NCBI GenBank assembly: GCA_934394595.1 | Contig: CAKRRX010000009.1 | Coordinates: forward strand, 1 to 39,259 | Origin: an uncultured Blautia sp. | GTDB taxonomy: Bacteria; Bacillota; Clostridia; Lachnospirales; Lachnospiraceae | DNA: 39,259 nucleotides | Direction: 5' to 3' | Shown: positions 27,273 through 33,937 of the stretch, in pieces | Numbering within the stretch: the stretch's first letter is position 1 | Layout: each line of letters starts with the position of its first letter | Notes under the pieces: model-generated | What the model was told of the DNA's origin: nothing | The model's input: only the letters and a program-made list of their open reading frames with translations | Databases searched by the model: none | Translations under genes and position numbers: made by a program

Positions 27273-27287
27273 CTGCCATGCTATACT
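27259..27287 (+). promoter_or_regulatory. Sigma-A promoter of the HTH/kinase pair
   Basis: TTGACA (27259-27264) and TATACT (27282-27287) are separated by exactly 17 bases. The -35 lies within the terminator stem of the preceding gene. Downstream, AATTGT (27299-27304) and ACAATT (27325-27330) form an inverted repeat that could be an operator for the encoded HTH protein. Confidence 0.85.
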
Positions 27288-27372
27288 CACCCTATGAGAA
27301 TTGTGGGAGCAGTTTTGCTACGGAACAATTGGTGTATATTAGCTCCTGAGTAAGTGAGAGGTGGTGATTTTC

Positions 27373-27987
27373 GTGAAAAAGGATTTTAAGCAGCAGATAC
27401 AGGATATTTTTGGCACTATCGATACAGAAAAACTGCGTGAGATTTCAGAAGCTGCGAAAAAATATGATTGCATGGCAGCGAAATCGGCAGCGGCCAAATC
27501 TCCCTCCGGGCGAAAAAATTCTTTTACCCCGCCGCAGGTGGCAGAAATTCTGGCATTGCAGGATCAAGGGGAGAAGATTGCCAGTATTGCCAGAAAATAT
27601 CAGGTTTCGCGCCAGACTATCTACAGCCAGATCCGGCGCGCCCACCATTTCAGTGATGATCCTGATGTGAAGATGCGAATGAACTTTATGAATCACAATG
27701 ATCTTTGCACCATTATTGACATTGATTTCATGCATGAGAAGATAAAAATACAGAATTTCACAGATAAAATTCCCCTGAGAGCCTTTGGAGTAGTGGAAAA
27801 TCCAAGTTGGGCAGATTTTGAGTATTTTCTGGAAGACCGCTGTTTCCCAAGAACCAGAGACCATGCAAAGGACCTGCTCAGGGAAATTGGAGTGCCTTTT
27901 TATGATCCCCTCTTGATCATAGAGAAGACCAAGGGCTATATGGAAGGGGATTATCAGTGGATCCTGATCTTAAAAAAGGAGGGGTGA
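27373..27987 (+). CDS. Helix-turn-helix protein coupled to a HipA-like kinase (candidate antitoxin)
   Basis: Protein of 204 residues with a resolvase-like helix-turn-helix (FTPPQVAEILALQDQ through VSRQTIYSQIRRA, about 47-86). A separate C-terminal domain (about 98-204) includes FGVVENPSWADFEYFLEDRC, FPRTRDHAKDLLREIGVPFY and ends YQWILI. I recall the HTH-plus-this-domain arrangement from gut Firmicutes next to HipA-like genes, but have no assigned function for the C-terminal part. The GTG at 27373 is chosen because AGAGGTGG (27357-27364) is then well spaced; two earlier GTGs (27361, 27364) lie inside that ribosome site. The stop is 5 bases before the kinase ATG, so the two are co-translated. 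An autoregulating antitoxin role is inferred from gene order, as in HipBA/HipBST. Confidence 0.8.
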   Translation: MKKDFKQQIQDIFGTIDTEKLREISEAAKKYDCMAAKSAAAKSPSGRKNSFTPPQVAEILALQDQGEKIASIARKYQVSRQTIYSQIRRAHHFSDDPDVKMRMNFMNHNDLCTIIDIDFMHEKIKIQNFTDKIPLRAFGVVENPSWADFEYFLEDRCFPRTRDHAKDLLREIGVPFYDPLLIIEKTKGYMEGDYQWILILKKEG

Positions 27988-27992
27988 GTGCT

Positions 27993-28820
27993 ATGAAAAA
28001 AGCCTGTCTGGATCCATATTCTCCTTTTCACAAGACTGGACACACATCCAAGGGAGATCAGCGAAAATGGAAAGTAGAGAATATCTGGTATAAAGCAGAT
28101 TATATGGGATATGAAGGGCTGGCAGAAGTTCTTGTTTCTCATTTATTGAAAAAAAGCAGTTTAAAGTATCCTTTTGTAAACTATGAAGCTGTTAAGATCG
28201 ATTATAATGGCAGCAGCATGAATGCATGCTTCAGCGAAGATTTCAGAGAAAAAGGACAGGTATTGATTCCTCTGGAAAAGCTGTTTCGCCAGTACACAGG
28301 AGAAAGTCTGGCAGTGAGGCTTGCAGGTTTTGAGGAAACAAAAGACCGCATCGTATACCTTGTAGATGAGCTGGAGAAGATTACAAAGATAAAAGATTTT
28401 GGAGCCTATCTGACAGCGATGCTTGAGGTGGACGCTTTTTTTCTGAATGAAGACCGGCACACCAATAATATTGCGTTAGTCTACGATGAGCAGACTGGAA
28501 TTTATTCCTTGAGTCCGTTTTTTGACCAGGGACTTTGCCTTCTGGCAGATACCAGACAGGATTATCCCTTGGAAATGACGTTGGAGCAATGCCTGAAAAA
28601 AATAGAGGCAAAGCCCTTTCATTCAGATTTTGATATTCAGCTGGAAGCAGCAGAGGAGTTATATGGAATTCAGCAGCATTTTTCTTTTGCAATCCAGGAT
28701 GTGAAGGAAGAATTGAAAAATGCCGCTGAACTGTACCCTGAGGAAATCTGCAGCCGTGTGGAGCAGATATTGAGAATGCAGATGCGAAAATATGCGTATC
28801 TTATGCAAAGTAGAAAGTAA
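27993..28820 (+). CDS. Compact HipA/CtkA-like Ser/Thr kinase (candidate toxin)
   Basis: Kinase-like protein of 275 residues, much shorter than canonical HipA (about 440), similar in size to the H. pylori CtkA/HipA-like minimal kinases. Visible elements are a likely ATP-lysine in WYKADYMGYEG (Lys34, with Glu41 or Glu45 as helix partner) and the catalytic loop FFLNEDRHTNNIAL with Asp154 and Asn159. The metal-binding FFDQGLCLL has Asp178. The HipA N-terminal subdomain 1 is absent, so any such function must lie in the partner gene. AAGGAGGGG within the end of the upstream gene precedes the ATG; longer in-frame starts overlap that gene. Catalytic residues look intact. Phosphorylation of a translation factor or tRNA synthetase, as by HipA, is only inferred. 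Confidence 0.82.
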   Translation: MKKACLDPYSPFHKTGHTSKGDQRKWKVENIWYKADYMGYEGLAEVLVSHLLKKSSLKYPFVNYEAVKIDYNGSSMNACFSEDFREKGQVLIPLEKLFRQYTGESLAVRLAGFEETKDRIVYLVDELEKITKIKDFGAYLTAMLEVDAFFLNEDRHTNNIALVYDEQTGIYSLSPFFDQGLCLLADTRQDYPLEMTLEQCLKKIEAKPFHSDFDIQLEAAEELYGIQQHFSFAIQDVKEELKNAAELYPEEICSRVEQILRMQMRKYAYLMQSRK

Positions 28821-29190
28821 AATCGTTCATAAGCTGCGATTTACCTTTTGCAAGGGCTTTTGGATGAGAAAACTGCCCCAGATCAGTACGATCGTCACCA
28901 TCCAGGAAACTGGAAAGGCCATGTAAAGGATCTTTAGAGTGTGGATACGGGAAAAGACTGTGAAGTGGCACCTGCGCCAAAGCTGTTGACCGAGGCCTGG
29001 ACAAAGATATTGGCAAAGCAGAATACTGCGCCCTGTACAGCGGCTGGAACACGGAGGCAGAACAGAAGCAACGGAAATTCTGGATCCGCCTTATTTCAGG
29101 AAAATTGGCCTGGCTGTAAAAGATAAAAAAAGATTGTCCCCAGTGACGGAAAAATTTCTGGGTTATCTGAAATATGGTGCAAGATAATAT
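28821..29190 (+). other. Non-coding or decayed stretch between kinase and PadR operon
   Basis: No intact gene is visible between the kinase and the PadR terminator/promoter region. Reading frames here are short, shift between frames and lack ribosome sites. The 3' part carries the LysR-like remnant listed separately. The first 170 bases show nothing I can identify. Confidence 0.6.
28990..29187 (+). pseudogene. LysR-type regulator C-terminal remnant
   Basis: An open stretch with no start codon or ribosome site reads ...EILDPPYFRKIGLAVKD then KKRLSPVTEKFLGYLK before a stop at 29185-29187. That resembles the extreme C-terminus of LysR-family effector-binding domains (IGLAxKDxxxLSPA..FL.YL). A TGA at 28987-28989 precedes it in the same frame and the upstream portion does not match. 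It is therefore probably a decayed fragment, about 65 codons. Identification rests on this one pattern and is uncertain. Confidence 0.45.
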
Positions 29191-29254
29191 AAGACGACAG
29201 GTTCTGAATGTTACCAGTGAATAATGACTTCTGAATCTGCCGTCTTTTATTTTT
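29191..29254 (+). terminator. Intrinsic terminator before the PadR operon
   Basis: AAGACGACAGGTTC (29191-29204) pairs with GAATCTGCCGTCTT (29233-29246) with two mismatches, followed by TTATTTTT. Confidence 0.75.
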
Positions 29255-29266
29255 GATATAATAGTA

Positions 29267-29315
29267 TTGACAAAACGATATTATATGACGTATAGTATTA
29301 TCAGTCAAATAATAT
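29267..29315 (+). promoter_or_regulatory. PadR operon promoter with flanking inverted repeat
   Basis: TTGACA (29267-29272) and TATAGT (29291-29296) are separated by 18 bases. ATATTATATGAC (29278-29289) and GTCAAATAATAT (29304-29315) form an inverted repeat with 11 of 12 bases matching, placed symmetrically around the -10. This is a good candidate for the PadR autorepression site. Confidence 0.7.
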
Positions 29316-29397
29316 GGGGTTGAGAACTGGATTTTTGGCAAGCTTAGTATTGGCATTTTATACCGAGCAAATCCCATAGTGAGATTGGAGTGATCGG

Positions 29398-29715
29398 ATG
29401 ATTTTTAATACAGGAGCTGCACTTCTGGATGCGATCGTCCTGGCGGTTGTGTCCAAAGAGCCACAAGGCACTTACGGATACAAGATCACACAGGATGTAC
29501 GCGGGGTTCTGGATATTTCAGAATCCACCCTTTATCCGGTACTGCGCCGCCTTCAGAAGGATGACTGCCTGGAAGTGTACGACCAGGCATATGCCGGACG
29601 GAACCGCAGATATTACAAGTTGACGGAGAAAGGGCAGGCACAGCTGAATTTGTACAGGATTGAGTGGAAGAATTATTCTACGAAGATCAGCAGTATGTTT
29701 GAGGGAGGAGAATAG
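29398..29715 (+). CDS. PadR-family transcriptional regulator
   Basis: Winged-helix repressor of 105 residues of the short PadR-s2 subgroup. Visible are the winged helix with GTYGYKITQDV and STLYPVLRRLQKDDCLEVYDQ (about 24-60), the wing GRNRRYYKLTEKG and a short C-terminal dimerisation helix. It most likely senses envelope or metabolic stress and represses the operon it heads, with the HAAS/DUF1700 gene 6 bases after. A TTGGAGTGATCGG ribosome site lies before the ATG. The operator candidate is the inverted repeat at 29278-29315. Confidence 0.93.
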   Translation: MIFNTGAALLDAIVLAVVSKEPQGTYGYKITQDVRGVLDISESTLYPVLRRLQKDDCLEVYDQAYAGRNRRYYKLTEKGQAQLNLYRIEWKNYSTKISSMFEGGE

Positions 29716-29721
29716 GATCGT

Positions 29722-30435
29722 ATGGACAGAACGCAGTTTATGAAAGAGTTGGAGAAGCTGCTCTGTGATATTTCGGAAGGGGAACGGCAGGAAGCTCTGG
29801 CTTATTACAACAGCTACTTTGACGAAGCCGGATCTGAGATGGAAGCTTCCGTGATCAGAGAACTGGGAAGCCCGGGAAAAGTGGCAGCGATCATCAAGGC
29901 AGACCTTGAGGAGAGCAACGACGCCTATGCGCAGTATACGGAAAATGGATATGAGGATCTGCGGGAAAATGCAGAATCCTTTGTTCCAGAGGAGACTTTT
30001 GGAAAACAAAAATCCTCCCATGCAAGGGACGGTTATCACCCAAAGGAAAAAGGTGCAAACAGCAGATTTATTTTGCTCCTGATCGCACTGGTCTTTCTTT
30101 CTCCGTTTCTGGTAGGGGCAGCAAGTGGTGTGTTTGGCGTTTTGCTGGTGCTGGTTCTGCTTCCGTTTCTGGCAATTTTTGTATCCGGAGTGGTGGCATT
30201 TGCCCTGATCGTAAGTGCATGTGCATGCATTGGAGTGGGAGCCGGACTTCTTTTTTCCAATACGGCAGTGGCTTTTCTGACAATGGGAATTGGAGGAATT
30301 CTGATGGCAGTGGGATTTTTGTTCTGTATTTTTACAGGCTGGCTGAGTTCCGGAGTTTTACCATGGATTCTGAGGGGAGTAACAGATTTTTTGCATAAAA
30401 TCCTATATCGGAAGAAAAAGGAGGATCTGGCATGA
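29722..30435 (+). CDS. HAAS/DUF1700 membrane protein
   Basis: Protein of 237 residues. The N-terminal part (about 1-65, MDRTQFMKELEKLLCDISEG through the YYNSYFDEAG motif and IRELGSPGKVAA) is the HAAS/DUF1700 signalling domain commonly found behind PadR regulators. A charged linker (about 66-112) then leads to about four hydrophobic membrane segments (about 113-222) and ends in a Lys-rich tail. It likely transmits an envelope state to PadR or the DUF4097 partner; the mechanism is unknown. It overlaps the next gene by ATGA (30432-30435), indicating coupled translation. Confidence 0.9.
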   Translation: MDRTQFMKELEKLLCDISEGERQEALAYYNSYFDEAGSEMEASVIRELGSPGKVAAIIKADLEESNDAYAQYTENGYEDLRENAESFVPEETFGKQKSSHARDGYHPKEKGANSRFILLLIALVFLSPFLVGAASGVFGVLLVLVLLPFLAIFVSGVVAFALIVSACACIGVGAGLLFSNTAVAFLTMGIGGILMAVGFLFCIFTGWLSSGVLPWILRGVTDFLHKILYRKKKEDLA

Positions 30436-31289
30436 AAAAGGGAACAAAAGGAATGCTGGTTGCAGCAGGTATTTTTGCTTCAGTGGGAATTGGTCTGTGT
30501 ATTGGGGGAATTTCCATGGCAGCAGCTCAGGGAAGTGGAAATATAGTGGCTCAGGCTGTGCAGATTTTCAGTGATCATTCTTATCCATTTTCAGGGCTGA
30601 TCCATCTGGGAAAGGATGAGGACTTTTCAGATGAGGACTGGGAAGAGAAAGAGGGGAAATCCACAGAGGTGGCTTTTGCCCCGGATCTGGAAATCAGTCT
30701 GAAATATAATACGCTGATTTTCCAGGAATACACAGGTGATGTGATAAAAGTAGATACTTTGAACGATACCAAAGGGGACATTGTCACAAAGGAAAATTCC
30801 GGGAAAATCACCATCACAGATACAAGAAAAGGAACGATCGGACAGCATAAAGCCGTCCGGGTGCAGATCCCCTCAGGGAAAGTGTTTGACAGTGTGAAGC
30901 TGAGCGTGGATGCCGGAACTATTGAGATGTCTGCAAGCCTGAATACCGATCAGTTTTCTGTAGAGGTAGGGGTAGGAGAATTTACCAATTCCGGTGATAT
31001 TACAGCTAAGCTGTGTGATCTTCAGGTAGGCGCCGGAACCATTGAAATTTCCCAGGTTGACACCCAGAAACTAAGTGCAGACTGCGGAACAGGAGAAATC
31101 AATCTCCTTGCTGCAGGAAAAGAACAGGACTACAATTATGAACTTACCTGCGGAATGGGAAACATCGATCTTGGTGATTCCCAGTACAGCGGATTTGGAA
31201 TCGAAAAAACCATCTCCAACGACGGCGCTACAAGAAAAATGGTGCTGGAATGCGGAATGGGTGACATTCAGGTAGACTTTGCAAAATAG
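30432..31289 (+). CDS. DUF4097 putative adhesin-like membrane protein
   Basis: Protein of 285 residues. One N-terminal membrane helix (about 8-30, GMLVAAGIFASVGIGLCIGG) is followed by an acidic linker and a repetitive beta-rich domain (about 75-285). The domain has recurrent short units such as VDAGTIEMSASL, VGVGEFTNSGDI, VGAGTIEISQVD, CGTGEINLLAAG and CGMGNIDLGDSQ, typical of the DUF4097 right-handed beta-solenoid. It is extracytoplasmic by topology. It is translationally coupled to the HAAS protein and followed by a PspC gene 13 bases later, so this looks like a PadR-controlled envelope-stress operon. Function not established. Confidence 0.9.
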   Translation: MKKGTKGMLVAAGIFASVGIGLCIGGISMAAAQGSGNIVAQAVQIFSDHSYPFSGLIHLGKDEDFSDEDWEEKEGKSTEVAFAPDLEISLKYNTLIFQEYTGDVIKVDTLNDTKGDIVTKENSGKITITDTRKGTIGQHKAVRVQIPSGKVFDSVKLSVDAGTIEMSASLNTDQFSVEVGVGEFTNSGDITAKLCDLQVGAGTIEISQVDTQKLSADCGTGEINLLAAGKEQDYNYELTCGMGNIDLGDSQYSGFGIEKTISNDGATRKMVLECGMGDIQVDFAK

Positions 31290-31302
31290 GAGGAATGATA
31301 TT

Positions 31303-31494
31303 ATGGATAACAAGCGTTTATACAAGTCAACGGTCAACTGCATGCTCTGCGGTGTATGTGGAGGAATTGCCGAATACTTCAACGTTGATCCCACACTGGT
31401 GCGTCTTGCATGGGTAATCCTAACCTGCTTCGGCGGCGCCGGAATCTGGGCCTACATCATCGCCGCGATCATCATTCCCAAGGCTCCAAATTAA
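31303..31494 (+). CDS. PspC-domain small membrane protein
   Basis: Protein of 63 residues consisting of a single PspC domain: NKRLYKSTVNCMLCGVCGGIAEYF through DPTLVRLAWVIL, then a hydrophobic segment (about 33-58) ending IIIPKAPN. PspC proteins are membrane components linked to envelope stress. The ATG at 31303 follows TAGGAGG; an in-frame ATG at 31279 overlaps the DUF4097 end and is not preferred. Last gene of the PadR operon. Confidence 0.92.
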   Translation: MDNKRLYKSTVNCMLCGVCGGIAEYFNVDPTLVRLAWVILTCFGGAGIWAYIIAAIIIPKAPN

Positions 31495-31605
31495 AAAATG
31501 TGGCTCCCAGTGAGCGCAGCAAGCCCTCTTGCGCCCACGAACGTCATTTTGGCTCAAAAACACAATTAGTTTTTAGTCAACAACCAGGCAAAATTGCGTC
31601 TGTTT

Positions 31606-31636
31606 TGAATAAAACTTCCCCCCTCCGTCCATACTT
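31606..31636 (+). promoter_or_regulatory. Sigma-G-like forespore promoter
   Basis: TGAATA (31606-31611) and CATACTT (31630-31636) are separated by 18 bases. The sigma-G consensus is TGAATA and CATACTA with 17-18 bases between, so this is a near-perfect match. It lies 37 bases before a spore-protein gene. It is the only sporulation promoter I see here. Confidence 0.75.
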
Positions 31637-31672
31637 TTATATAACCACCCACATCAAAAGGAGTATGGACTT

Positions 31673-31864
31673 ATGAATAAAGACAAAGAAGTAGAAGCCT
31701 ACAAGGCCGGAACTCTCACATCCGAAGAACAGACCAAATACGAAATCGCCCAGGAGCTGGGAATCCTGGATAAAGTCCTGGAAGGCGGCTGGAAAAGTCT
31801 TTCTGCCAAAGAAACCGGGAGAATCGGCGGGATGATGGCACGAAAGAGACAAAGAAAACAGTAA
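31673..31864 (+). CDS. Small acid-soluble spore protein, alpha/beta type
   Basis: SASP of 63 residues that coats and protects forespore DNA and is degraded at germination. The family signature is present: KYEIAQELG (22-30), containing the GPR protease cleavage site Glu24-Ile25, and GWKSLSAKETGRIGGMM (39-55), the DNA-binding helix-loop-helix half. The C-terminus ends in a basic tail. AAAAGGAG lies upstream of the ATG. The sigma-G-like promoter at 31606-31636 agrees with forespore expression. The protein has the shortened SASP form seen in Lachnospiraceae, and identifies the organism as spore-forming or recently so. Confidence 0.85.
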   Translation: MNKDKEVEAYKAGTLTSEEQTKYEIAQELGILDKVLEGGWKSLSAKETGRIGGMMARKRQRKQ

Positions 31865-31949
31865 AGAAAATATTCCCCCCCCTGTGGCTTGCTATTAAAG
31901 TAAGCTAATGGTAAGATAATTACAGATATCTTCTGAAAGGGGCGAGAAC

Positions 31950-33665
31950 ATGACATACGAAAAAAAACTTCCCATCGGCGTGGAAAATTTTGAAGAGCTG
32001 ATCCAGGAAGACTTTTACTATGTAGATAAAACAGAGCTGATTGCAGATCTGCTGAAAAACTGGGGAAAAGTAAACCTTTTTACCCGTCCCCGTCGTTTTG
32101 GAAAAAGTCTTAACATGAGCATGCTTAAGACTTTTTTTGAAATTGGCTGCGATAAAACCCTGTTTCAGGGACTGAAAATTTCAGAAGAAAAAGAGTTATG
32201 TGAAAAATACATGGGACAATTTCCTGTGATTTCTGTCAGCCTGAAAGGAGGAGAAGGGCGTTCCTTTGAGTTCGCCAGGGAAGCTTTGAAAGGGGTAATC
32301 GGAGATGAAGCCAGACGCTTTTCATTTCTTTCAAACAGTGAAAACCTGTCAGAAAAGGACAAGGCGGCCTATGAGCGGCTTGTTGAAATCAGCACAGAAA
32401 TTGGAAATGGCGGAATTTATGCAATGTCGGAAAATGTGTTGGTGTCAGGCCTTCTGACACTATCTGCTTTACTGCATAAGCACTATGGCAAAAAAGTCAT
32501 TCTTCTGATCGATGAATATGATGTCCCTCTGGACAAAGCCTTTCAATATGGCTACTACGAGGAAATGGTTTCCCTGATCCGGAATCTTCTTGGAAATGCA
32601 CTGAAAACCAATACCAGTCTGTATTTTGCCGTACTTACAGGCTGCCTTCGTATTTCCAGAGAAAGTATTTTTACAGGTCTTAACAATCTGAAAGTGATGT
32701 CCATTACAAATGTTCAGTTTGATGAATATTTTGGCTTCACAGATTCTGAAGTGAAAGAAATGCTGAACAGTTACGGCCTGGCAGATCATTTTGATTTTGT
32801 AAAAGCCTGGTATGACGGGTATCGATTCGGAAAGGTAGATGTTTACTGCCCCTGGGATGTGATCAGCTATTGTGACAATCTGCGGGCAGATCCAGATGCC
32901 AGGCCGGAGGATTACTGGTCAAATACAAGTGGAAATGCCATTGTACGTCGTTTTATCGATCTTGCAAATGAAAAGACAAGAGATGAGATCGAGCGGTTGA
33001 TCGCAGGAGAGACAATTGTGAAGGAAATCCGGCAGGAACTGACTTATGGAGAACTGGATAGTTCCATAGAAAATCTGTGGAGTGTGCTTTTTACAACCGG
33101 ATATCTCACTTCACGAGGAAGAATAGATGGGGATAAATACGCTCTTGCAATCCCCAATTATGAGATACGGAAGCTGTTTATCCAGCAGATTCGGGAGTGG
33201 TTCCGGAATCAGACCATAAAAGATAAAAAGACTTTGGATAAATTTTGCAAGGCATTTCCAGAGCAGGATGCAGAGCAGATCGAAGAGCTTTTTAATGACT
33301 ATCTGTGGAACACCATCAGTATCCGTGATACAGCCGGCAGGAAAGAGCAAAGAGAAAGTTTTTATCATGGAATCCTTCTGGGAATCCTGGGATGTCAGGA
33401 TGAATGGCTGGTAAAATCAAATGCAGAATCTGGAATCGGATACAGTGATATTCTCATAGAAATACGCAAAAACCGCATTGGAATTGTGATCGAAATGAAA
33501 TATGCACAGGATGGAAATTTAGAAGCAGCATGCCAGGATGCACTTCGGCAGATTGAGGAAAAAAGCTACGAAGCCAGATTAAAAGAGGACGGTATGCGAA
33601 ATATCATAAAATATGGAATCGCCTGCTACAAAAAAGAATGTAAAGTAAAATTAGGGGACGCGTAA
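31950..33665 (+). CDS. AAA-ATPase-like protein with C-terminal PD-(D/E)XK nuclease
   Basis: Protein of 571 residues of the AAA-ATPase_like (PF09820) plus PDDEXK_9/DUF1703 (PF08011) architecture. The N-terminus reads LPIGVENFEELI..YYVDKTELI, followed by the atypical P-loop RPRRFGKSL (about 46-54). A Walker B-like VILLIDEYDVP (about 180-190) contains the acidic pair. The C-terminal nuclease-like region has GYSDILIEI and IGIVIEMKY, giving the D-(E)xK pattern. Families of this kind are expanded in Clostridia and Bacteroidetes; their role is unproven, though a mobile-element or defence link has been proposed. GAAAGGGGCGAG precedes the ATG. It ends in its own hairpin (33654-33677), with the stop codon in the loop. 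Confidence 0.85.
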   Translation: MTYEKKLPIGVENFEELIQEDFYYVDKTELIADLLKNWGKVNLFTRPRRFGKSLNMSMLKTFFEIGCDKTLFQGLKISEEKELCEKYMGQFPVISVSLKGGEGRSFEFAREALKGVIGDEARRFSFLSNSENLSEKDKAAYERLVEISTEIGNGGIYAMSENVLVSGLLTLSALLHKHYGKKVILLIDEYDVPLDKAFQYGYYEEMVSLIRNLLGNALKTNTSLYFAVLTGCLRISRESIFTGLNNLKVMSITNVQFDEYFGFTDSEVKEMLNSYGLADHFDFVKAWYDGYRFGKVDVYCPWDVISYCDNLRADPDARPEDYWSNTSGNAIVRRFIDLANEKTRDEIERLIAGETIVKEIRQELTYGELDSSIENLWSVLFTTGYLTSRGRIDGDKYALAIPNYEIRKLFIQQIREWFRNQTIKDKKTLDKFCKAFPEQDAEQIEELFNDYLWNTISIRDTAGRKEQRESFYHGILLGILGCQDEWLVKSNAESGIGYSDILIEIRKNRIGIVIEMKYAQDGNLEAACQDALRQIEEKSYEARLKEDGMRNIIKYGIACYKKECKVKLGDA

Positions 33666-33677
33666 GCGTCTCCTTTT
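33654..33677 (+). terminator. Short terminator-like hairpin at the AAA-ATPase gene end
   Basis: GGGGACGC (33654-33661) pairs with GCGTCTCC (33666-33673, one G-T wobble) around a GTAA loop that contains the stop codon, followed by four T. The T tract is short, so read-through into the two-component genes is possible. Confidence 0.6.
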
Positions 33678-33694
33678 GAGAAAAGGAGGGAAAA

Positions 33695-33937
33695 ATGCGA
33701 ATCCTGATTGCAGAAGATGAAGTGGAGATTGCCCGGGCACTGAAAGTTTTACTTGAGAAAAACAAGTGTGCCGTGGACATTGTACATAATGGGAAAGATG
33801 CCTGGGATTTTATCAGCCAGGGAGATTTTGATGTGATCGTTTTGGATATTATGATGCCGGAAATGGATGGGCTGGAAGTTTTAAGAAGGACAAGAGAAAA
33901 ACACATTGCTACATCTCTGGAGGAGACCAGATGCTGA
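33695..33937 (+). pseudogene. Truncated two-component response regulator (receiver fragment)
   Basis: Only 80 residues, against about 220-230 for an OmpR-type regulator. The first 70 residues are a normal receiver start: acidic pocket IAEDE (5-9), phospho-acceptor Asp51 in VLDIMMPEMDG. The chain then jumps from TREKHIATS to LEETRC and stops. The Thr/Ser and Lys switch residues of the receiver and the whole DNA-binding domain are missing. The stop overlaps the kinase start (ATGCTGA), the usual coupling of an intact regulator/kinase pair. The last residues are therefore probably the original C-terminus and the middle was deleted in frame by about 140-150 codons. It cannot act as a normal regulator; a phosphate-sink remnant is the most it could be. 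GAAAAGGAGGG precedes the ATG. Confidence 0.8.

Noticed and set aside
28801..29126. Short overlapping reading frames in the decayed segment, both strands
   Set aside because: No ribosome sites, composition unlike neighbours, and no recognisable family, apart from the LysR-like tail treated as a remnant.
31627..31670. GTCCATACT / AGTATGGAC inverted repeat that could hide the SASP ribosome site (RNA thermometer idea)
   Set aside because: The left arm overlaps the predicted sigma-G -10 (CATACTT), so it would lie upstream of the transcript start and not be in the mRNA.
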